Shown here: piece by piece, positions 13,846 through 22,452 of the stretch
How positions within the stretch are numbered: the stretch's first letter is position 1
Layout: each line of letters begins with the position of its first letter
Assembly (NCBI GenBank): GCA_005502875.1
Contig: SCMV01000029.1
Location: 1 to 51,214 of the forward strand
DNA length: 51,214 nt
Reading direction: 5' to 3'
DNA from: Comamonadaceae bacterium 2PF
GTDB taxonomy: Bacteria > Pseudomonadota > Gammaproteobacteria > Burkholderiales > Burkholderiaceae_C
Position numbers and translations under genes: made by a program
The notes under the pieces: generated by a model
Told to the model about the DNA's origin: nothing
The model's database searches: none
What the model saw: the letters and a program-made list of their open reading frames with translations, nothing else

Positions 13846-14904
13846 TCAAAGTTCGCTGGCCGTGCCCCGCTCGTCGGCGTACAGGTCCATCACCCGCAGG
13901 ATCTCGAACTGCGCCTGGAAGAAGGCGTCGAGCAAGGCCGGGTCGAACGCCTTGCCGCGCTCTTCGGCCATCGCCGCCAGCGACTGGGAAGCGCTGCAAG
14001 CCGGTTTGTAGGGCCGCTTGTTCATCAAGGCATCGAACACATCGGCGATGGCCACGATGCGCCCGAAAACCGGGATCTGCTCGCCCTGCAGGCCCTGCGG
14101 GTAGCCCATGCCGTCCCAACGCTCGTGGTGGGTCAGCGCGATGGTGCGGGCCGCCGCCAGCACCTCGTTGTCGTGCTTGCCGATGATGTCGGCGCCGATC
14201 TGCGGGTGGCGACGCACCAGCGCGCGCTCGTCGTCGTCGAGCGGGCCCGGTTTGAGCAGGATGTGATCGGGCACGCCGATCTTGCCCACGTCGTGCAGCG
14301 CAGCCGTCTGGAACAGCAACTGCACCGCCTCGGGCCCCATGCCCACCTGCTGCGCGATCAGCCGCGAGATGTGGCTGATGCGGATGATGTGGTTGCCGGT
14401 CTCGTTGTCCTTGAACTCGGCGGCGCGCCCCAGGCGGCGGATGATCTGCTGGCGCGTGGCCACCAGCTCGGCCGTGCGCTGCGCCACCATGCGCTCGAGC
14501 TCGCGCGACTGGTCGTACAGCGCCAGGTGCGTGCGCACGCGCGCCTGCACCAGGGGCGGGCTGATCGGCTTGGTGATGTAGTCGACCGCGCCCAAGCTCA
14601 GGCCCAGGGCCTCGTCTTCGATGGTGCTCATCGCCGTCACGAAGATGATCGGGATGCGGCGGCGATCGGGGTTGGCCTTGATGCGGCGGCAGACCTCGTG
14701 GCCGCTGAGGTCCGGCATCATGATGTCGAGCAGGATCAGGTCGGGAGGCTCGTCGGAGTAGACGATCTTGAGTGCCTTGTCGCCCGAGGTGGCGACCTTG
14801 ACGCGAAACTCCTGGCCCAGCACCCGAGACAGCAGCTCGATGTTCTGCGGTGAATCGTCGGCGACCAACACGGTCGGCCGGCGCAACCCCAAGGTAGAAG
14901 ACAT
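13846..14904 (-). CDS. Response regulator with HD-GYP phosphodiesterase output domain
   Basis: A 352-residue protein. The receiver domain (about 10-130) shows VLVADDSPQN and the phosphoacceptor context LILLDIMMPDLSG. A short coiled linker is followed by an HD-GYP domain (about 155-340) with HDVGKIGVPD, HHERWDGMGYP and ADVFDALMNKRPY. HD-GYP proteins hydrolyse cyclic di-GMP, linking two-component signalling to lifestyle switching. ATG at 14904 is chosen because it begins just before the receiver fold. It is tail-to-tail with the hybrid kinase gene and 56 bp downstream of the cyclic-nucleotide-binding gene. Confidence 0.92.
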   Translation of the reverse strand: MSSTLGLRRPTVLVADDSPQNIELLSRVLGQEFRVKVATSGDKALKIVYSDEPPDLILLDIMMPDLSGHEVCRRIKANPDRRRIPIIFVTAMSTIEDEALGLSLGAVDYITKPISPPLVQARVRTHLALYDQSRELERMVAQRTAELVATRQQIIRRLGRAAEFKDNETGNHIIRISHISRLIAQQVGMGPEAVQLLFQTAALHDVGKIGVPDHILLKPGPLDDDERALVRRHPQIGADIIGKHDNEVLAAARTIALTHHERWDGMGYPQGLQGEQIPVFGRIVAIADVFDALMNKRPYKPACSASQSLAAMAEERGKAFDPALLDAFFQAQFEILRVMDLYADERGTASEL

Positions 14905-14960
14905 CCTGACCTGGCCCTCGTCTGTTTGTATGGGGTGATTTTGTACCGTTTGCCCTGCCC

Positions 14961-15428
14961 TCAGGCCGAGGGCAATTGCTGGGTCAGGTTGGCGCGCATG
15001 CGCCACGCCATCACGGTGCCCGCCCCCCTGAGCACCTCCAGCGCCACAGCGGGCACGCGCTGGGCCAGCTCTTCGAACCGCTGCAGCCGCAGGGCGAACA
15101 CCACCGCGCTGCCCATGGCCTCGACGTTGGCCATGCGCGGCACGTCGCCGAACAGGCCGGGCTCGCCCACGATGGCACCGGGGCGCAACAAGCCGATGCG
15201 CGAAGCCCCCGGGGGCGCCCCCGTGACGAAGACCTGCAAGGTGCCCTGCCCCAGGAAGTACAGCGTGCGATCGTGGTCACCCTGACGCACCAGCAGGTCA
15301 CCGGAGCGCAGTTCGTGCCGGGTCAGGTACTGGGCGAAGGTGCGCCATTGCTGCACGTCCAGCCGCGGGCGGAACGCGTCTTCCGTGTTCAGCGTCTGAA
15401 TGGCCTGGATCAGTGCGGTGGCGTCCAT
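14961..15428 (-). CDS. Stand-alone cyclic-nucleotide-binding domain protein
   Basis: A 155-residue protein made of one Crp-type cNMP-binding beta-roll (about residues 25-140: LRSGDLLVRQGDHDRTLYFL, GAIVGEPGLFGDVPRMANVEA). There is no DNA-binding HTH after it, unlike Crp/Fnr regulators. The phosphate-binding cassette has R after GDVP, so ligand binding is possible. It probably acts by protein contact, perhaps with the regulator gene 56 bp downstream on the same strand. ATG at 15428 is the first Met before the fold. Confidence 0.8.
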   Translation of the reverse strand: MDATALIQAIQTLNTEDAFRPRLDVQQWRTFAQYLTRHELRSGDLLVRQGDHDRTLYFLGQGTLQVFVTGAPPGASRIGLLRPGAIVGEPGLFGDVPRMANVEAMGSAVVFALRLQRFEELAQRVPAVALEVLRGAGTVMAWRMRANLTQQLPSA

Positions 15429-15571
15429 CTCGTGCGGGCCGGCGGGGGCGACGGCAACTGTGACCGGAAGTGAACAATTTAATCCAAGCGTGGCCCGCCT
15501 GTCAGGGATTTGTGAACCCAGCCCGGCGTGATCCATGCACGCAAACCACAGCTTTGTGCCTCAAAGGCGCT

Positions 15572-17083
15572 TCATTTGCCAATGCAAAAACGCGTGAAGA
15601 TCTCACCGAGCAAGTCGTCGGCGGAAAACGCCCCGGTGATGCGGCCCAGCGCGTTGTGCGCCAGGCGCAGTTCTTCGGCCAGCAAATCGAGCGCCCCGTC
15701 CTGCTGGGCCGCGTGCTCACCCGCCAGCGCCAGGTGATCTCGCGCCTCGTGCAGGGCCTGCACATGGCGCTGGCGGGCGATGAACACGCCCTCGGGCGCC
15801 GCCTGCCAACCAGCCTGTTCCAGCAAGAGCCGGCGCAAGGCCTGCAGGCCATCGCCGGTGCGCGCCGACAGCTGCAAGGCCGCACCCGGCGGTTGCAGCG
15901 ACCGACCCGCATGGGTGTCGTCCAGCGCCATGGCCCCGGCGGCGTCCACCTTGTTGAACACGTGCAGCACCGTCACGCCCTCGGGCAGGCGCCGGGCGAT
16001 GTCGGCATCGGCCTGGGCATACACCGGGTCGGCCCAGCGCGTGAGGTCGTGCAGGAACAGCACCGCATCCGCCTGGCCGATGGCCTCCCAGCTGCGCGCC
16101 ATGCCGATGCGCTCGACCTCGTCGGAGGCCTCGTGGTCAGCGCGCAAGCCGGCCGTGTCGATCACATGGAGCGGCACACCCTCGATCTGGATCGTCTCGC
16201 TGACCTTGTCGCGCGTGGTGCCGGCGATCGGTGTGACGATGGCCAGCTCGGCCCCGGCCAGCGCGTTGAGCAGCGAGCTCTTGCCCGCATTGGGCTGGCC
16301 GGCCAGCACCACCTGCAGGCCCTCGCGCAGCAGCGCACCCTGGCGGGCCTGGCGCAGCACGGCGTCCAGCGCTGCGCACAAGCGGCTCAGGCGGCCGCGC
16401 GCATCGGCCTTTTCCAGGAAGTCGATCTCTTCCTCGGGGAAGTCCAACGTTGCCTCGACCAGCATGCGCAGGTTGATCATCTGCTCGCGCAGGGCCTCGA
16501 TCTCGCGGCTGAAGGCCCCGCCCAGCGAGCGGCTGGCCGAACGCGCCGCCGCCTCGGTGCTCGCGTCGATCAGGTCGGCGATCGCTTCGGCCTGGGCCAG
16601 GTCGATCTTGTCGTTGAGGAAGGCGCGCTGGGTGAACTCCCCGGGCTCGGCCAGGCGCAGGCCGGGCAGGCGCGCGCGTGGGCGAGTCGTCGCCATGCCC
16701 GCCACAAAGGCCCCGTCCGGTGCGTCACCCGGCGTGTCGGGGCCAAGGGCCAGGTCGGTCTCGGCCGCAGCCTCCAGGCAGCGCGCCAGCAACAGCTGCA
16801 TCACCACCGGGCCGCCATGGCCCTGCAACTCCAGCACGTCCTCGCCGGTGTAGCTGTGGGGCCCCGGAAAGAACAGCGCCAGGCCATGGTCGATGGCCTC
16901 GCCTCGGGCATCCAGGAAGGCACCGTAGTGCGCCACGCGCGGAAGCAAGGAGCGCCCGCACAGGGCCTGGGCCAGCGGCATCAAGCCACGGCCCGACACC
17001 CGAACGATGCCCACGGCGCCACGCCCCGGCGCGGTGGCGACGGCCACGATGGGCGACTGACGGTCCAGCCACGATTGCGACAC
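15572..17083 (-). CDS. mnmE: MnmE (TrmE), tRNA-modification GTPase
   Basis: A 503-residue protein with an N-terminal tetrahydrofolate-binding domain ([29 protein letters not shown]), a helical domain and an embedded G domain. G-motifs are [23 protein letters not shown] and NKVD. It ends in the conserved FCIGK with the C-terminal Cys. It partners MnmG in U34 modification. GTG at 17083 is favoured because GGAG lies 8 bp upstream; ATG at 17155 would add 24 unusual residues. It is longer than E. coli MnmE (454) partly through an Ala/Pro/Gly-rich insert near residues 106-142. Confidence 0.95.
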   Translation of the reverse strand: MSQSWLDRQSPIVAVATAPGRGAVGIVRVSGRGLMPLAQALCGRSLLPRVAHYGAFLDARGEAIDHGLALFFPGPHSYTGEDVLELQGHGGPVVMQLLLARCLEAAAETDLALGPDTPGDAPDGAFVAGMATTRPRARLPGLRLAEPGEFTQRAFLNDKIDLAQAEAIADLIDASTEAAARSASRSLGGAFSREIEALREQMINLRMLVEATLDFPEEEIDFLEKADARGRLSRLCAALDAVLRQARQGALLREGLQVVLAGQPNAGKSSLLNALAGAELAIVTPIAGTTRDKVSETIQIEGVPLHVIDTAGLRADHEASDEVERIGMARSWEAIGQADAVLFLHDLTRWADPVYAQADADIARRLPEGVTVLHVFNKVDAAGAMALDDTHAGRSLQPPGAALQLSARTGDGLQALRRLLLEQAGWQAAPEGVFIARQRHVQALHEARDHLALAGEHAAQQDGALDLLAEELRLAHNALGRITGAFSADDLLGEIFTRFCIGK

Positions 17084-17217
17084 CCTGTCTCCGATCCCAA
17101 GCTTGTGTTGACGACAGCCGGGATTGTCACCGCAGCGACGCCGCTCGGATGACAACTGGTTTCACCTTCGCGTCACCTGCGTCATCCAACAATGGCATCA
17201 TTGCTGCGGCGCACAAA

Positions 17218-17246
17218 TTGACTCTGTGCGTCAAATGGAAATAAAA
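17218..17246 (+). promoter_or_regulatory. Sigma-70-like promoter for the small membrane-protein gene
   Basis: TTGACT (17218-17223), a 17-bp spacer, then ATAAAA (17241-17246), about 20 bp before the ATG at 17267. This is the best -35/-10 pair in the mnmE-yidC gap and points away from mnmE. Confidence 0.5.
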
Positions 17247-17266
17247 CACGACAACGCGAGGCCGCC

Positions 17267-17395
17267 ATGCTGGACACCCTGAAAAGCCTGCTGATGATCG
17301 GCTCACCCACGCAAACCGACGGGACGCTGTGGCCCTTTTTGCTGGCCGGCGCCCTGGCGGCTGCTGCCCTGCTCAACCGCATTGGCCGAGACTGA
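17267..17395 (+). CDS. Small (42-residue) predicted single-pass membrane protein
   Basis: An ATG at 17267 opens a 42-codon frame: a polar N-terminus (MLDTLKSLLMIGSPTQTDGT), a hydrophobic helix (about residues 21-36, LWPFLLAGALAAAALL) and a basic end NRIGRD. GAGG sits 5 bp before the ATG, a promoter-like element sits upstream and a strong terminator follows at 17435. It is oriented opposite to both neighbours, mnmE and yidC, so it is not a read-through product. I do not recognise the family. Confidence 0.55.
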   Translation: MLDTLKSLLMIGSPTQTDGTLWPFLLAGALAAAALLNRIGRD

Positions 17396-17434
17396 GCGCA
17401 GGCTGCACGGCAGCAGGTTCGGCTCCCCCAAGAA

Positions 17435-17469
17435 AAAACCGCCTGCCCCGAAAGGGAGCAGGCGGTTTT
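17435..17469. terminator. Bidirectional terminator between the small ORF and yidC
   Basis: A 12-bp stem (17435-17446 with 17458-17469) carries an inner CCC-GAAA-GGG hairpin. A-rich sequence lies on the left arm and TTTT on the right, so it can end both the + strand small gene and the - strand yidC operon. Confidence 0.9.
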
Positions 17470-17498
17470 GCTTTCAGCCGGCGTCAGCGTGACTCAGC

Positions 17499-19199
17499 TC
17501 AGTTCAACACACCCAGGCGCTTGTTGATGAACCACTGCTGCGCGATCGACAGGATGTTGTTCGTCAGCCAGTACAGCACCAGGCCAGCCGGGAAGAAGAA
17601 GAACATCACCGAGAACAGCAGCGGCATGATCCACATCATCTTGGCCTGGACCGGGTCCGGAGGCGTCGGGTTCAGCCAGGTCTGCAGCAGCGTCGACAGC
17701 GTCATCAGCGCCGGCAGCACGTAGTACGGGTCCATCACCGACAGGTCGGTGATCCAGCCGATCCAGGGCGCGTTGCGGATCTCGACCGACGACGACAGCA
17801 CGGAATACAAGGCGATGAACACCGGGATCTGGATCAGGATGGGCAGGCAGCCGCCGATCGGGTTGACCTTTTCCTCGCGGTAGATCTTGAGCATCTCCTG
17901 CTGCATCTCCTGCGGCTTGTCCTTGAGGCGCTCACGCAGCTCCTGGATGCGCGGGTTCAGCGCCTTCATCTTGGCCATCGACGCGTAGGCCTTGGCGTTG
18001 AGCCAGTAGAAAGCGGCCTTGAGCAGCACCACCAGGGCCACGATCGCCCAGCCCCAGTTGCCGATCAGGTCGTGCAGGAAGTTCAGCAACAGGTACAGCG
18101 GCGCGGCCAGCAGGTGGGTCCAGCCGTAGTCCTTGACGAGGTCCAGGCCCGGCGCCAGCTCGTTGAGCTTGTCTTCTTCCTGCGGGCCCACGAACAGCAC
18201 CGTGTCCAGCGCCTTGCTCTGGCCGGCTGCGATCTCGCCCATGGGCAGCAGCATGCCGCTGGCATAGAGGTTGGTCGAGACCTTCTGCACGTAGAACTCG
18301 CGCGGCAGCTTCGGGTTGTACAACCAGGCAGACGCGAAGTGGTGCTGCACCATGGCGACCCAGCCGTTGTCGTCGGTCTTGACGAACTCGGTGCTGCCCT
18401 CTTCGATCTTGGTGAACTCCAGCTTCTGGTACTTGCCCTTGTCGTTGAAGACGGCCATGCCCGTGTAAGCCACCGGGCCTTGCAGGAAGGCCGGACCGGA
18501 CGGGCCCTTGGGCGGCGTGCCGTCACGCTGGAGCTGCACGTACAGCTGCGGGCTCACGGCGGCCGGCGAGCCGTTGACCACCTCTTGCTTGACGTCGATG
18601 GCGTAGCCACCGCGCGGGAAGGTGTAGGTCTTGACCAGCTTGACGCCATTGATGGCTTCGGACTCCAGCTTGACGACCAGTGCCTTGGCGCCCTCGGCCA
18701 GCTCGCGCTCGGTGCTCACCAGCTTGAACGGGGTCTTGTGCGTGGGCAGTTGCAGCGAAGCCGTGCCCACCAGGCCCGACTGCGCCAGGTAGGTGTGCAC
18801 CTTGGAGTTGTCCAGCACCACCACGTTGCGGCTGCGGTCGTCCTGGTCCTGGTGCTTGAGCAGCTCCACGCGAACCAGGCTGGCGCCCAGGGTATCGACC
18901 GTGACCTTGACCACATCGGTGGTGAACACGAGTTGCTCGCTGGGCGCGGCGGCTGGCGCGCTGGCGCCTGCAGCAGCTTGGGCGGCGGTGGCAGCAGACG
19001 CACCACCCAGGCCCTGGGCCGACTGCGGCACATCGGCCGCCGAAGCGCCAGAAGCCACCTCGGGGGCAGACGCCACGCTGGCCGCCGGTGCTGGCGCGAA
19101 CAAAGAAGGCTGACCGGTGTGACGCAGCCAGCCATCCCACAACATCAGCAGCGAGACGGCGAACACCGACCACAGCAGGGTGCGACGCAGATCATTCAT
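17499..19199 (-). CDS. yidC: YidC, membrane protein insertase
   Basis: A 566-residue protein. It has an N-terminal membrane anchor (MNDLRRTLLWSVFAVSLLML), an Ala/Ser-rich linker (about 35-100), the large periplasmic YidC domain (about 100-345) and the conserved C-terminal insertase core with five membrane segments (ending GLVLYWLTNNILSIAQQWFI). It inserts and folds inner-membrane proteins with or without Sec. The start overlaps the yidD stop by 4 bp. Its length is close to E. coli YidC (548). Confidence 0.97.
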   Translation of the reverse strand: MNDLRRTLLWSVFAVSLLMLWDGWLRHTGQPSLFAPAPAASVASAPEVASGASAADVPQSAQGLGGASAATAAQAAAGASAPAAAPSEQLVFTTDVVKVTVDTLGASLVRVELLKHQDQDDRSRNVVVLDNSKVHTYLAQSGLVGTASLQLPTHKTPFKLVSTERELAEGAKALVVKLESEAINGVKLVKTYTFPRGGYAIDVKQEVVNGSPAAVSPQLYVQLQRDGTPPKGPSGPAFLQGPVAYTGMAVFNDKGKYQKLEFTKIEEGSTEFVKTDDNGWVAMVQHHFASAWLYNPKLPREFYVQKVSTNLYASGMLLPMGEIAAGQSKALDTVLFVGPQEEDKLNELAPGLDLVKDYGWTHLLAAPLYLLLNFLHDLIGNWGWAIVALVVLLKAAFYWLNAKAYASMAKMKALNPRIQELRERLKDKPQEMQQEMLKIYREEKVNPIGGCLPILIQIPVFIALYSVLSSSVEIRNAPWIGWITDLSVMDPYYVLPALMTLSTLLQTWLNPTPPDPVQAKMMWIMPLLFSVMFFFFPAGLVLYWLTNNILSIAQQWFINKRLGVLN

Positions 19200-19510
19200 G
19201 GGTGAGAGGAATCCGACGAAGGGTTGGAAAAACGAGAAAACAGCTTGGGTGCCTGCTCGGGCACCGGGTCGTGCCCGCCCGGGCAGCCCGGGTGGCAACG
19301 CAGCAGTCGGCGCGCAGCCAGGTAGCTGCCAGCGGCCGGGCCATGGCGTTGCAAGGATTCAAGCGCGTACTGAGAGCAAGTTGGCGTGAAGCGGCAGGCC
19401 GATCCCAGCCAGGGACTCAGGAAAAACCGGTAAGCGCGGACCACGCCCATGAGCAAGGCGTTGACCACCCGGGACAACCCGGCCAGCAGTTTGCGCAAAC
19501 CCTGCATCAT
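19196..19510 (-). CDS. yidD: YidD, membrane protein insertion efficiency factor
   Basis: A 104-residue protein with the YidD signature YRFFLSPWLGSACRFTPTCS and further Cys in RRLLRCHPGCPGGHDPVP. A short amphipathic N-terminus (MMQGLRKLLAGLSRVVNALL) probably binds the membrane. It assists YidC/Sec insertion. It overlaps rnpA and yidC by 4 bp on either side, forming a coupled operon. Either of two adjacent ATG codons (19510 or 19507) could start it. Confidence 0.93.
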   Translation of the reverse strand: MMQGLRKLLAGLSRVVNALLMGVVRAYRFFLSPWLGSACRFTPTCSQYALESLQRHGPAAGSYLAARRLLRCHPGCPGGHDPVPEQAPKLFSRFSNPSSDSSHP

Positions 19511-20013
19511 GCCCGAGGACCCCCCAGGCGCGCCCACAGTTCGTCCAATTCCTGGCGCACGGCGGCGCTCAAGGCTTCGGAGGCGGCGGACGGGAACAGC
19601 TTTCGGTCGAAGGGCGCACGCAAGCGCACCACCCAGCCATCGACCTCCGGCCCATGGCGACCAGCCGCCAGCACCTGGGGCGCGTGGCGGCGGAAGGCCT
19701 CGCGGGCCTGGTGGCGCATCAAGGAGCGGGTGACCGAACGACGTGCCTGTTTTTTGGGCAGAACCAGGCCGAGCCGCCAGCGCGGGCTTTCGGCCATGAC
19801 CGAGTCATCCACAAGCAGGCTCACCCCTTCCGCTGGGCCTGTTGACAACTCGCCCACCCGCATCGAAGCCTGCTCAGGCTCCGGCGCAACAGGGCGGGCC
19901 TGAGCCGGTTCGGGCCGCAGCAGCACGTGCAAAGAAAAATGCGCGGTGCGGGCCACGGGACGCGTGCCCAGAGACCGTTGGAAATCGGCAGATTTCAGGC
20001 TGGGTGCACGCAC
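19507..20013 (-). CDS. rnpA: RnpA, protein component of ribonuclease P
   Basis: A 168-residue basic protein in the invariant position between rpmH and yidD. It has the central cleft (TAHFSLHVLL), RLGLVLPKKQARRSVTRSLM and the RNR-like helix RHQAREAFRRH. It starts at GTG 20013; an in-frame stop eight codons upstream leaves no earlier start. It is longer than E. coli RnpA (119) because of an insert at about residues 33-68, a feature of many Burkholderiales. It helps the RNase P RNA mature tRNA 5' ends. Confidence 0.93.
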   Translation of the reverse strand: MRAPSLKSADFQRSLGTRPVARTAHFSLHVLLRPEPAQARPVAPEPEQASMRVGELSTGPAEGVSLLVDDSVMAESPRWRLGLVLPKKQARRSVTRSLMRHQAREAFRRHAPQVLAAGRHGPEVDGWVVRLRAPFDRKLFPSAASEALSAAVRQELDELWARLGGPRA

Positions 20014-20157
20014 GGCGCGGATGCTCGCAAGAGGGGTTCAGTCGCGACAAGGCCGGGCTGAACCCGGCCTCGTTGTCGCCAGCGAGGGCTGCTCACCCAA
20101 GGTGCGCAACCCACACCAGCCCATGCCGACGGTGCGTCGGCTGGGCCACTCAGTGGA

Positions 20158-20292
20158 TCACAGACCCAGGCGCTTGCGGCCCTTGGCGCGACGAGCATTG
20201 ATGACCTTGCGGCCACCTTTGGTCTTCATGCGCACCAGGAAGCCGTGGGTGCGGGCGCGACGGGTCTTGGAGGGTTGGTAAGTACGCTTCAT
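20158..20292 (-). CDS. rpmH: 50S ribosomal protein L34
   Basis: A 44-residue basic protein starting [20 protein letters not shown] and ending [11 protein letters not shown], a complete L34. It is the first gene of the rpmH-rnpA-yidD-yidC operon, read away from dnaA. A 144-bp gap separates it from rnpA. Confidence 0.98.
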   Translation of the reverse strand: MKRTYQPSKTRRARTHGFLVRMKTKGGRKVINARRAKGRKRLGL

Positions 20293-20408
20293 GATGGTCT
20301 TTCAAGGCCATGCACGACATGGCTGGCCAGGGAGGATGTCTCAAAGTCTGCGCCCTCACAGCCTGAGCGGGCAGCCTGACAGACGGCAGAACCAGCGATT
20401 ACAGCAGG

Positions 20409-20593
20409 TTTTCCCCAAATGGTCAATGCCCACCCCACACAAGCGTGGATGAGCTCCCCAGTTCAGGGCCCGGATGCAGCGGGCTCTACCACGAACCAGG
20501 GGGCTTGGCGAACGGGAAATTTCTGTGGATAACTGGCTTGCGAACACGGCCGCCATGCTTAGAATTCGCCTCCCAAGGAAGGACTTGTCCACA
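20409..20593. promoter_or_regulatory. DnaA boxes upstream of dnaA
   Basis: TGTGGATAA at 20524-20532 is a perfect DnaA box on the minus strand (TTATCCACA). TTGTCCACA at 20585-20593 differs at one base and lies immediately before the dnaA ATG. A weaker TTTTCCCCA is at 20409-20417. These boxes suggest autoregulation of dnaA and may form part of a bipartite origin. Confidence 0.75.
20538..20565 (+). promoter_or_regulatory. Candidate dnaA promoter
   Basis: TTGCGA (20538-20543), a 16-bp spacer, then TAGAAT (20560-20565). It lies directly after the perfect DnaA box, and AAGGAAGGA follows as the ribosome-binding region. The rest of 20293-20537 shows no gene. Confidence 0.5.
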
Positions 20594-20595
20594 AC

Positions 20596-22122
20596 ATGAG
20601 CGCTGCCGAACTGCCGCGGCCCCCCGCATCCGCCGACCACCGGCTCGACGACCCGGACACGCTCTGGCAACGCTGCTGTGCCCGCCTCGCCATGGAGATG
20701 CCGGAGCAGCAGTTCAACACCTGGATCCGCCCGCTGCCGCCCGCCGAGGTGCGCCGCGATGGCCCGGGCACCAAGGTCAGCGTGCGCGTGCCCAACCGCT
20801 TCATGCTCGACTGGGTGCGCACCCAATACAGCGCCCGCATCGAGGCCTTGCTGGTTGAAGAGCAAAGCGGCGCGATCAGCCTGGAATTCGGCCTGGCACC
20901 GCGTGCCGCCACCCCGGTGCCGACCGCTCGACCTGGGCTGGTCATGCCCGGCAGGGCCTTGCCGCCCAACGCGGCGCTGACCCAAGCCGGCGCACAGCAG
21001 GCCATGCCGCCTCAGCAAGTCGCCAGCGAGCCCGAACACCTCAGTGCGCCCGAGAGGCAGGCCAGTCGCAGCGGCCCGGCCATGGGCCACGGCTCGCCCC
21101 GCGTCATGGGCCTGAACCCCGCGCTGACCTTCGACAACCTGGTGCCCGGCCGCGCCAACCAGATGGCCCGCACCGCCGCCCTACACGTGGCTGGCAGCCC
21201 GGGCCACATGTACAACCCGCTGTTCATCTACGGCGGCGTCGGCCTCGGTAAAACCCACTTGATGAACGCCGTGGGCAACGCCTTGCTGGCCGACAAGCCC
21301 GACGCGCGCATCCTGTACCTGCACGCCGAGCAGTTCATCTCGGATGTGGTCAAGAACTACCAGCGCAAGACGTTTGACGAGCTCAAGGCCAAGTACCACA
21401 ACCTCGATCTGCTGCTGATCGACGACGTGCAGTTCTTCGCCGGCAAGGACCGCACGCAGGAAGAGTTCTTCAACGCGTTCGAGGCCCTGCTGGCCAAGAA
21501 GGCGCACATCATCATGACCAGCGACACCTACCCCAAGGGGCTCGCCAACATCGATGAACGCCTGACCTCGCGCTTCGACTCCGGCCTGACGGTGGCCATC
21601 GAGCCGCCCGAGCTGGAAATGCGCGTGGCCATCCTGATCAAGAAAGCCGGCCAGGAAGCCATCGAGCTGCCCGAAGACGTCGCCTTCTTCGTGGCCAAGA
21701 ACGTGCGCGCCAACGTGCGCGAACTCGAAGGCGCCCTGCGCAAGGTGCTGGCTTTTGCCAAGTTCAGCCACAAAGAGATCACCATCAACCTGGCGCGCGA
21801 GGCCCTCAAGGACCTGCTGTCGATCCAGAACCGCCAGATCTCGGTCGAGAACATCCAGAAAACCGTGGCCGACTTCTACAAGATCAAGGTCGCGGACATG
21901 TACTCCAAGAAGCGCCCGGCCTCGATCGCCAAGCCCCGCCAGATCGCCATGTACCTGGCCAAGGAGCTGACGCAAAAGAGCCTGCCCGAGATCGGCGAGC
22001 TCTTCGGTGGCCGCGACCACACCACCGTGCTGCACGCCGTGCGCAAGATCGGCGGCGACCGGGCCAAGGACACCGAGCTGAACCAGCAGCTGCACGTGCT
22101 GGAACAAACGCTCAAAGGTTGA
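20596..22122 (+). CDS. dnaA: DnaA, chromosomal replication initiator
   Basis: A 508-residue protein. Domain I (about 20-100: [10 protein letters not shown]) is followed by a long variable linker (about 105-185) and the AAA+ domain. Walker A is [15 protein letters not shown] near residues 212-226, Walker B is [10 protein letters not shown], and sensor motifs follow. Domain IV carries the DnaA signature [15 protein letters not shown] near the C-terminus. ATG at 20596 directly follows a DnaA box. It binds DnaA boxes and opens the origin. Confidence 0.98.
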   Translation: MSAAELPRPPASADHRLDDPDTLWQRCCARLAMEMPEQQFNTWIRPLPPAEVRRDGPGTKVSVRVPNRFMLDWVRTQYSARIEALLVEEQSGAISLEFGLAPRAATPVPTARPGLVMPGRALPPNAALTQAGAQQAMPPQQVASEPEHLSAPERQASRSGPAMGHGSPRVMGLNPALTFDNLVPGRANQMARTAALHVAGSPGHMYNPLFIYGGVGLGKTHLMNAVGNALLADKPDARILYLHAEQFISDVVKNYQRKTFDELKAKYHNLDLLLIDDVQFFAGKDRTQEEFFNAFEALLAKKAHIIMTSDTYPKGLANIDERLTSRFDSGLTVAIEPPELEMRVAILIKKAGQEAIELPEDVAFFVAKNVRANVRELEGALRKVLAFAKFSHKEITINLAREALKDLLSIQNRQISVENIQKTVADFYKIKVADMYSKKRPASIAKPRQIAMYLAKELTQKSLPEIGELFGGRDHTTVLHAVRKIGGDRAKDTELNQQLHVLEQTLKG

Positions 22123-22182
22123 CGTCAAATAATCCCTGTCGACGGCATTCATGTGGCCCCTCGTGGGCCCTGCCACCCCACC

Positions 22183-22206
22183 AAGAGGCCCACGGGCCTC
22201 TTTTTT
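22183..22206 (+). terminator. dnaA terminator
   Basis: An 8-bp stem AAGAGGCC/GGCCTCTT (22183-22190 with 22195-22202) with a CACG loop runs into six T. It separates dnaA transcription from dnaN. Confidence 0.88.
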
Positions 22207-22452
22207 CTTGCCCTGGCGCCCCAGGGTTGGCCCAGCTGTCAAGGCACAAAGCTGTGGACAAGAAAAGAACAAGCACCCCCTTGTCCACAGCCCGCCGCGA
22301 TTTTCCAAAGTTGTTGTCTGTTGTCCCCATCGCGAAGCCGGGTACGATCCACAGAGTTGTCCGGGGCGTAAATCCTTGATGGATCAGGACAAAATAGCGT
22401 TGTTCACAGAAAAAGTCGCCCTCTACTACGACGACTAATTTGAAAGATCAAG
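22207..22452. other. Probable replication origin region (oriC), dnaA-dnaN intergenic
   Basis: No long gene lies here. DnaA-box-like sites are TGTGGACAA (22253-22261, minus orientation), TTGTCCACA (22281-22289), TTGTTCACA (22400-22408), and weaker CGATCCACA (22345-22353) and TTGTCCCCA (22321-22329). The stretch has more A/T than its surroundings. Position between dnaA and dnaN, and four to five boxes in under 200 bp, support origin function. The precise unwinding element is not resolved. Confidence 0.7.
22321..22348 (+). promoter_or_regulatory. Candidate dnaN promoter
   Basis: TTGTCC (22321-22326), a 16-bp spacer, then TACGAT (22343-22348). A promoter is needed here because a strong terminator ends dnaA. 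It overlaps weak DnaA boxes. Confidence 0.35.

Noticed and set aside
22379..22438. 19-codon frame before dnaN, possible leader peptide
   Set aside because: It has an ATG and a stop but no ribosome-binding site, and it runs through a DnaA box, so origin sequence explains it better.
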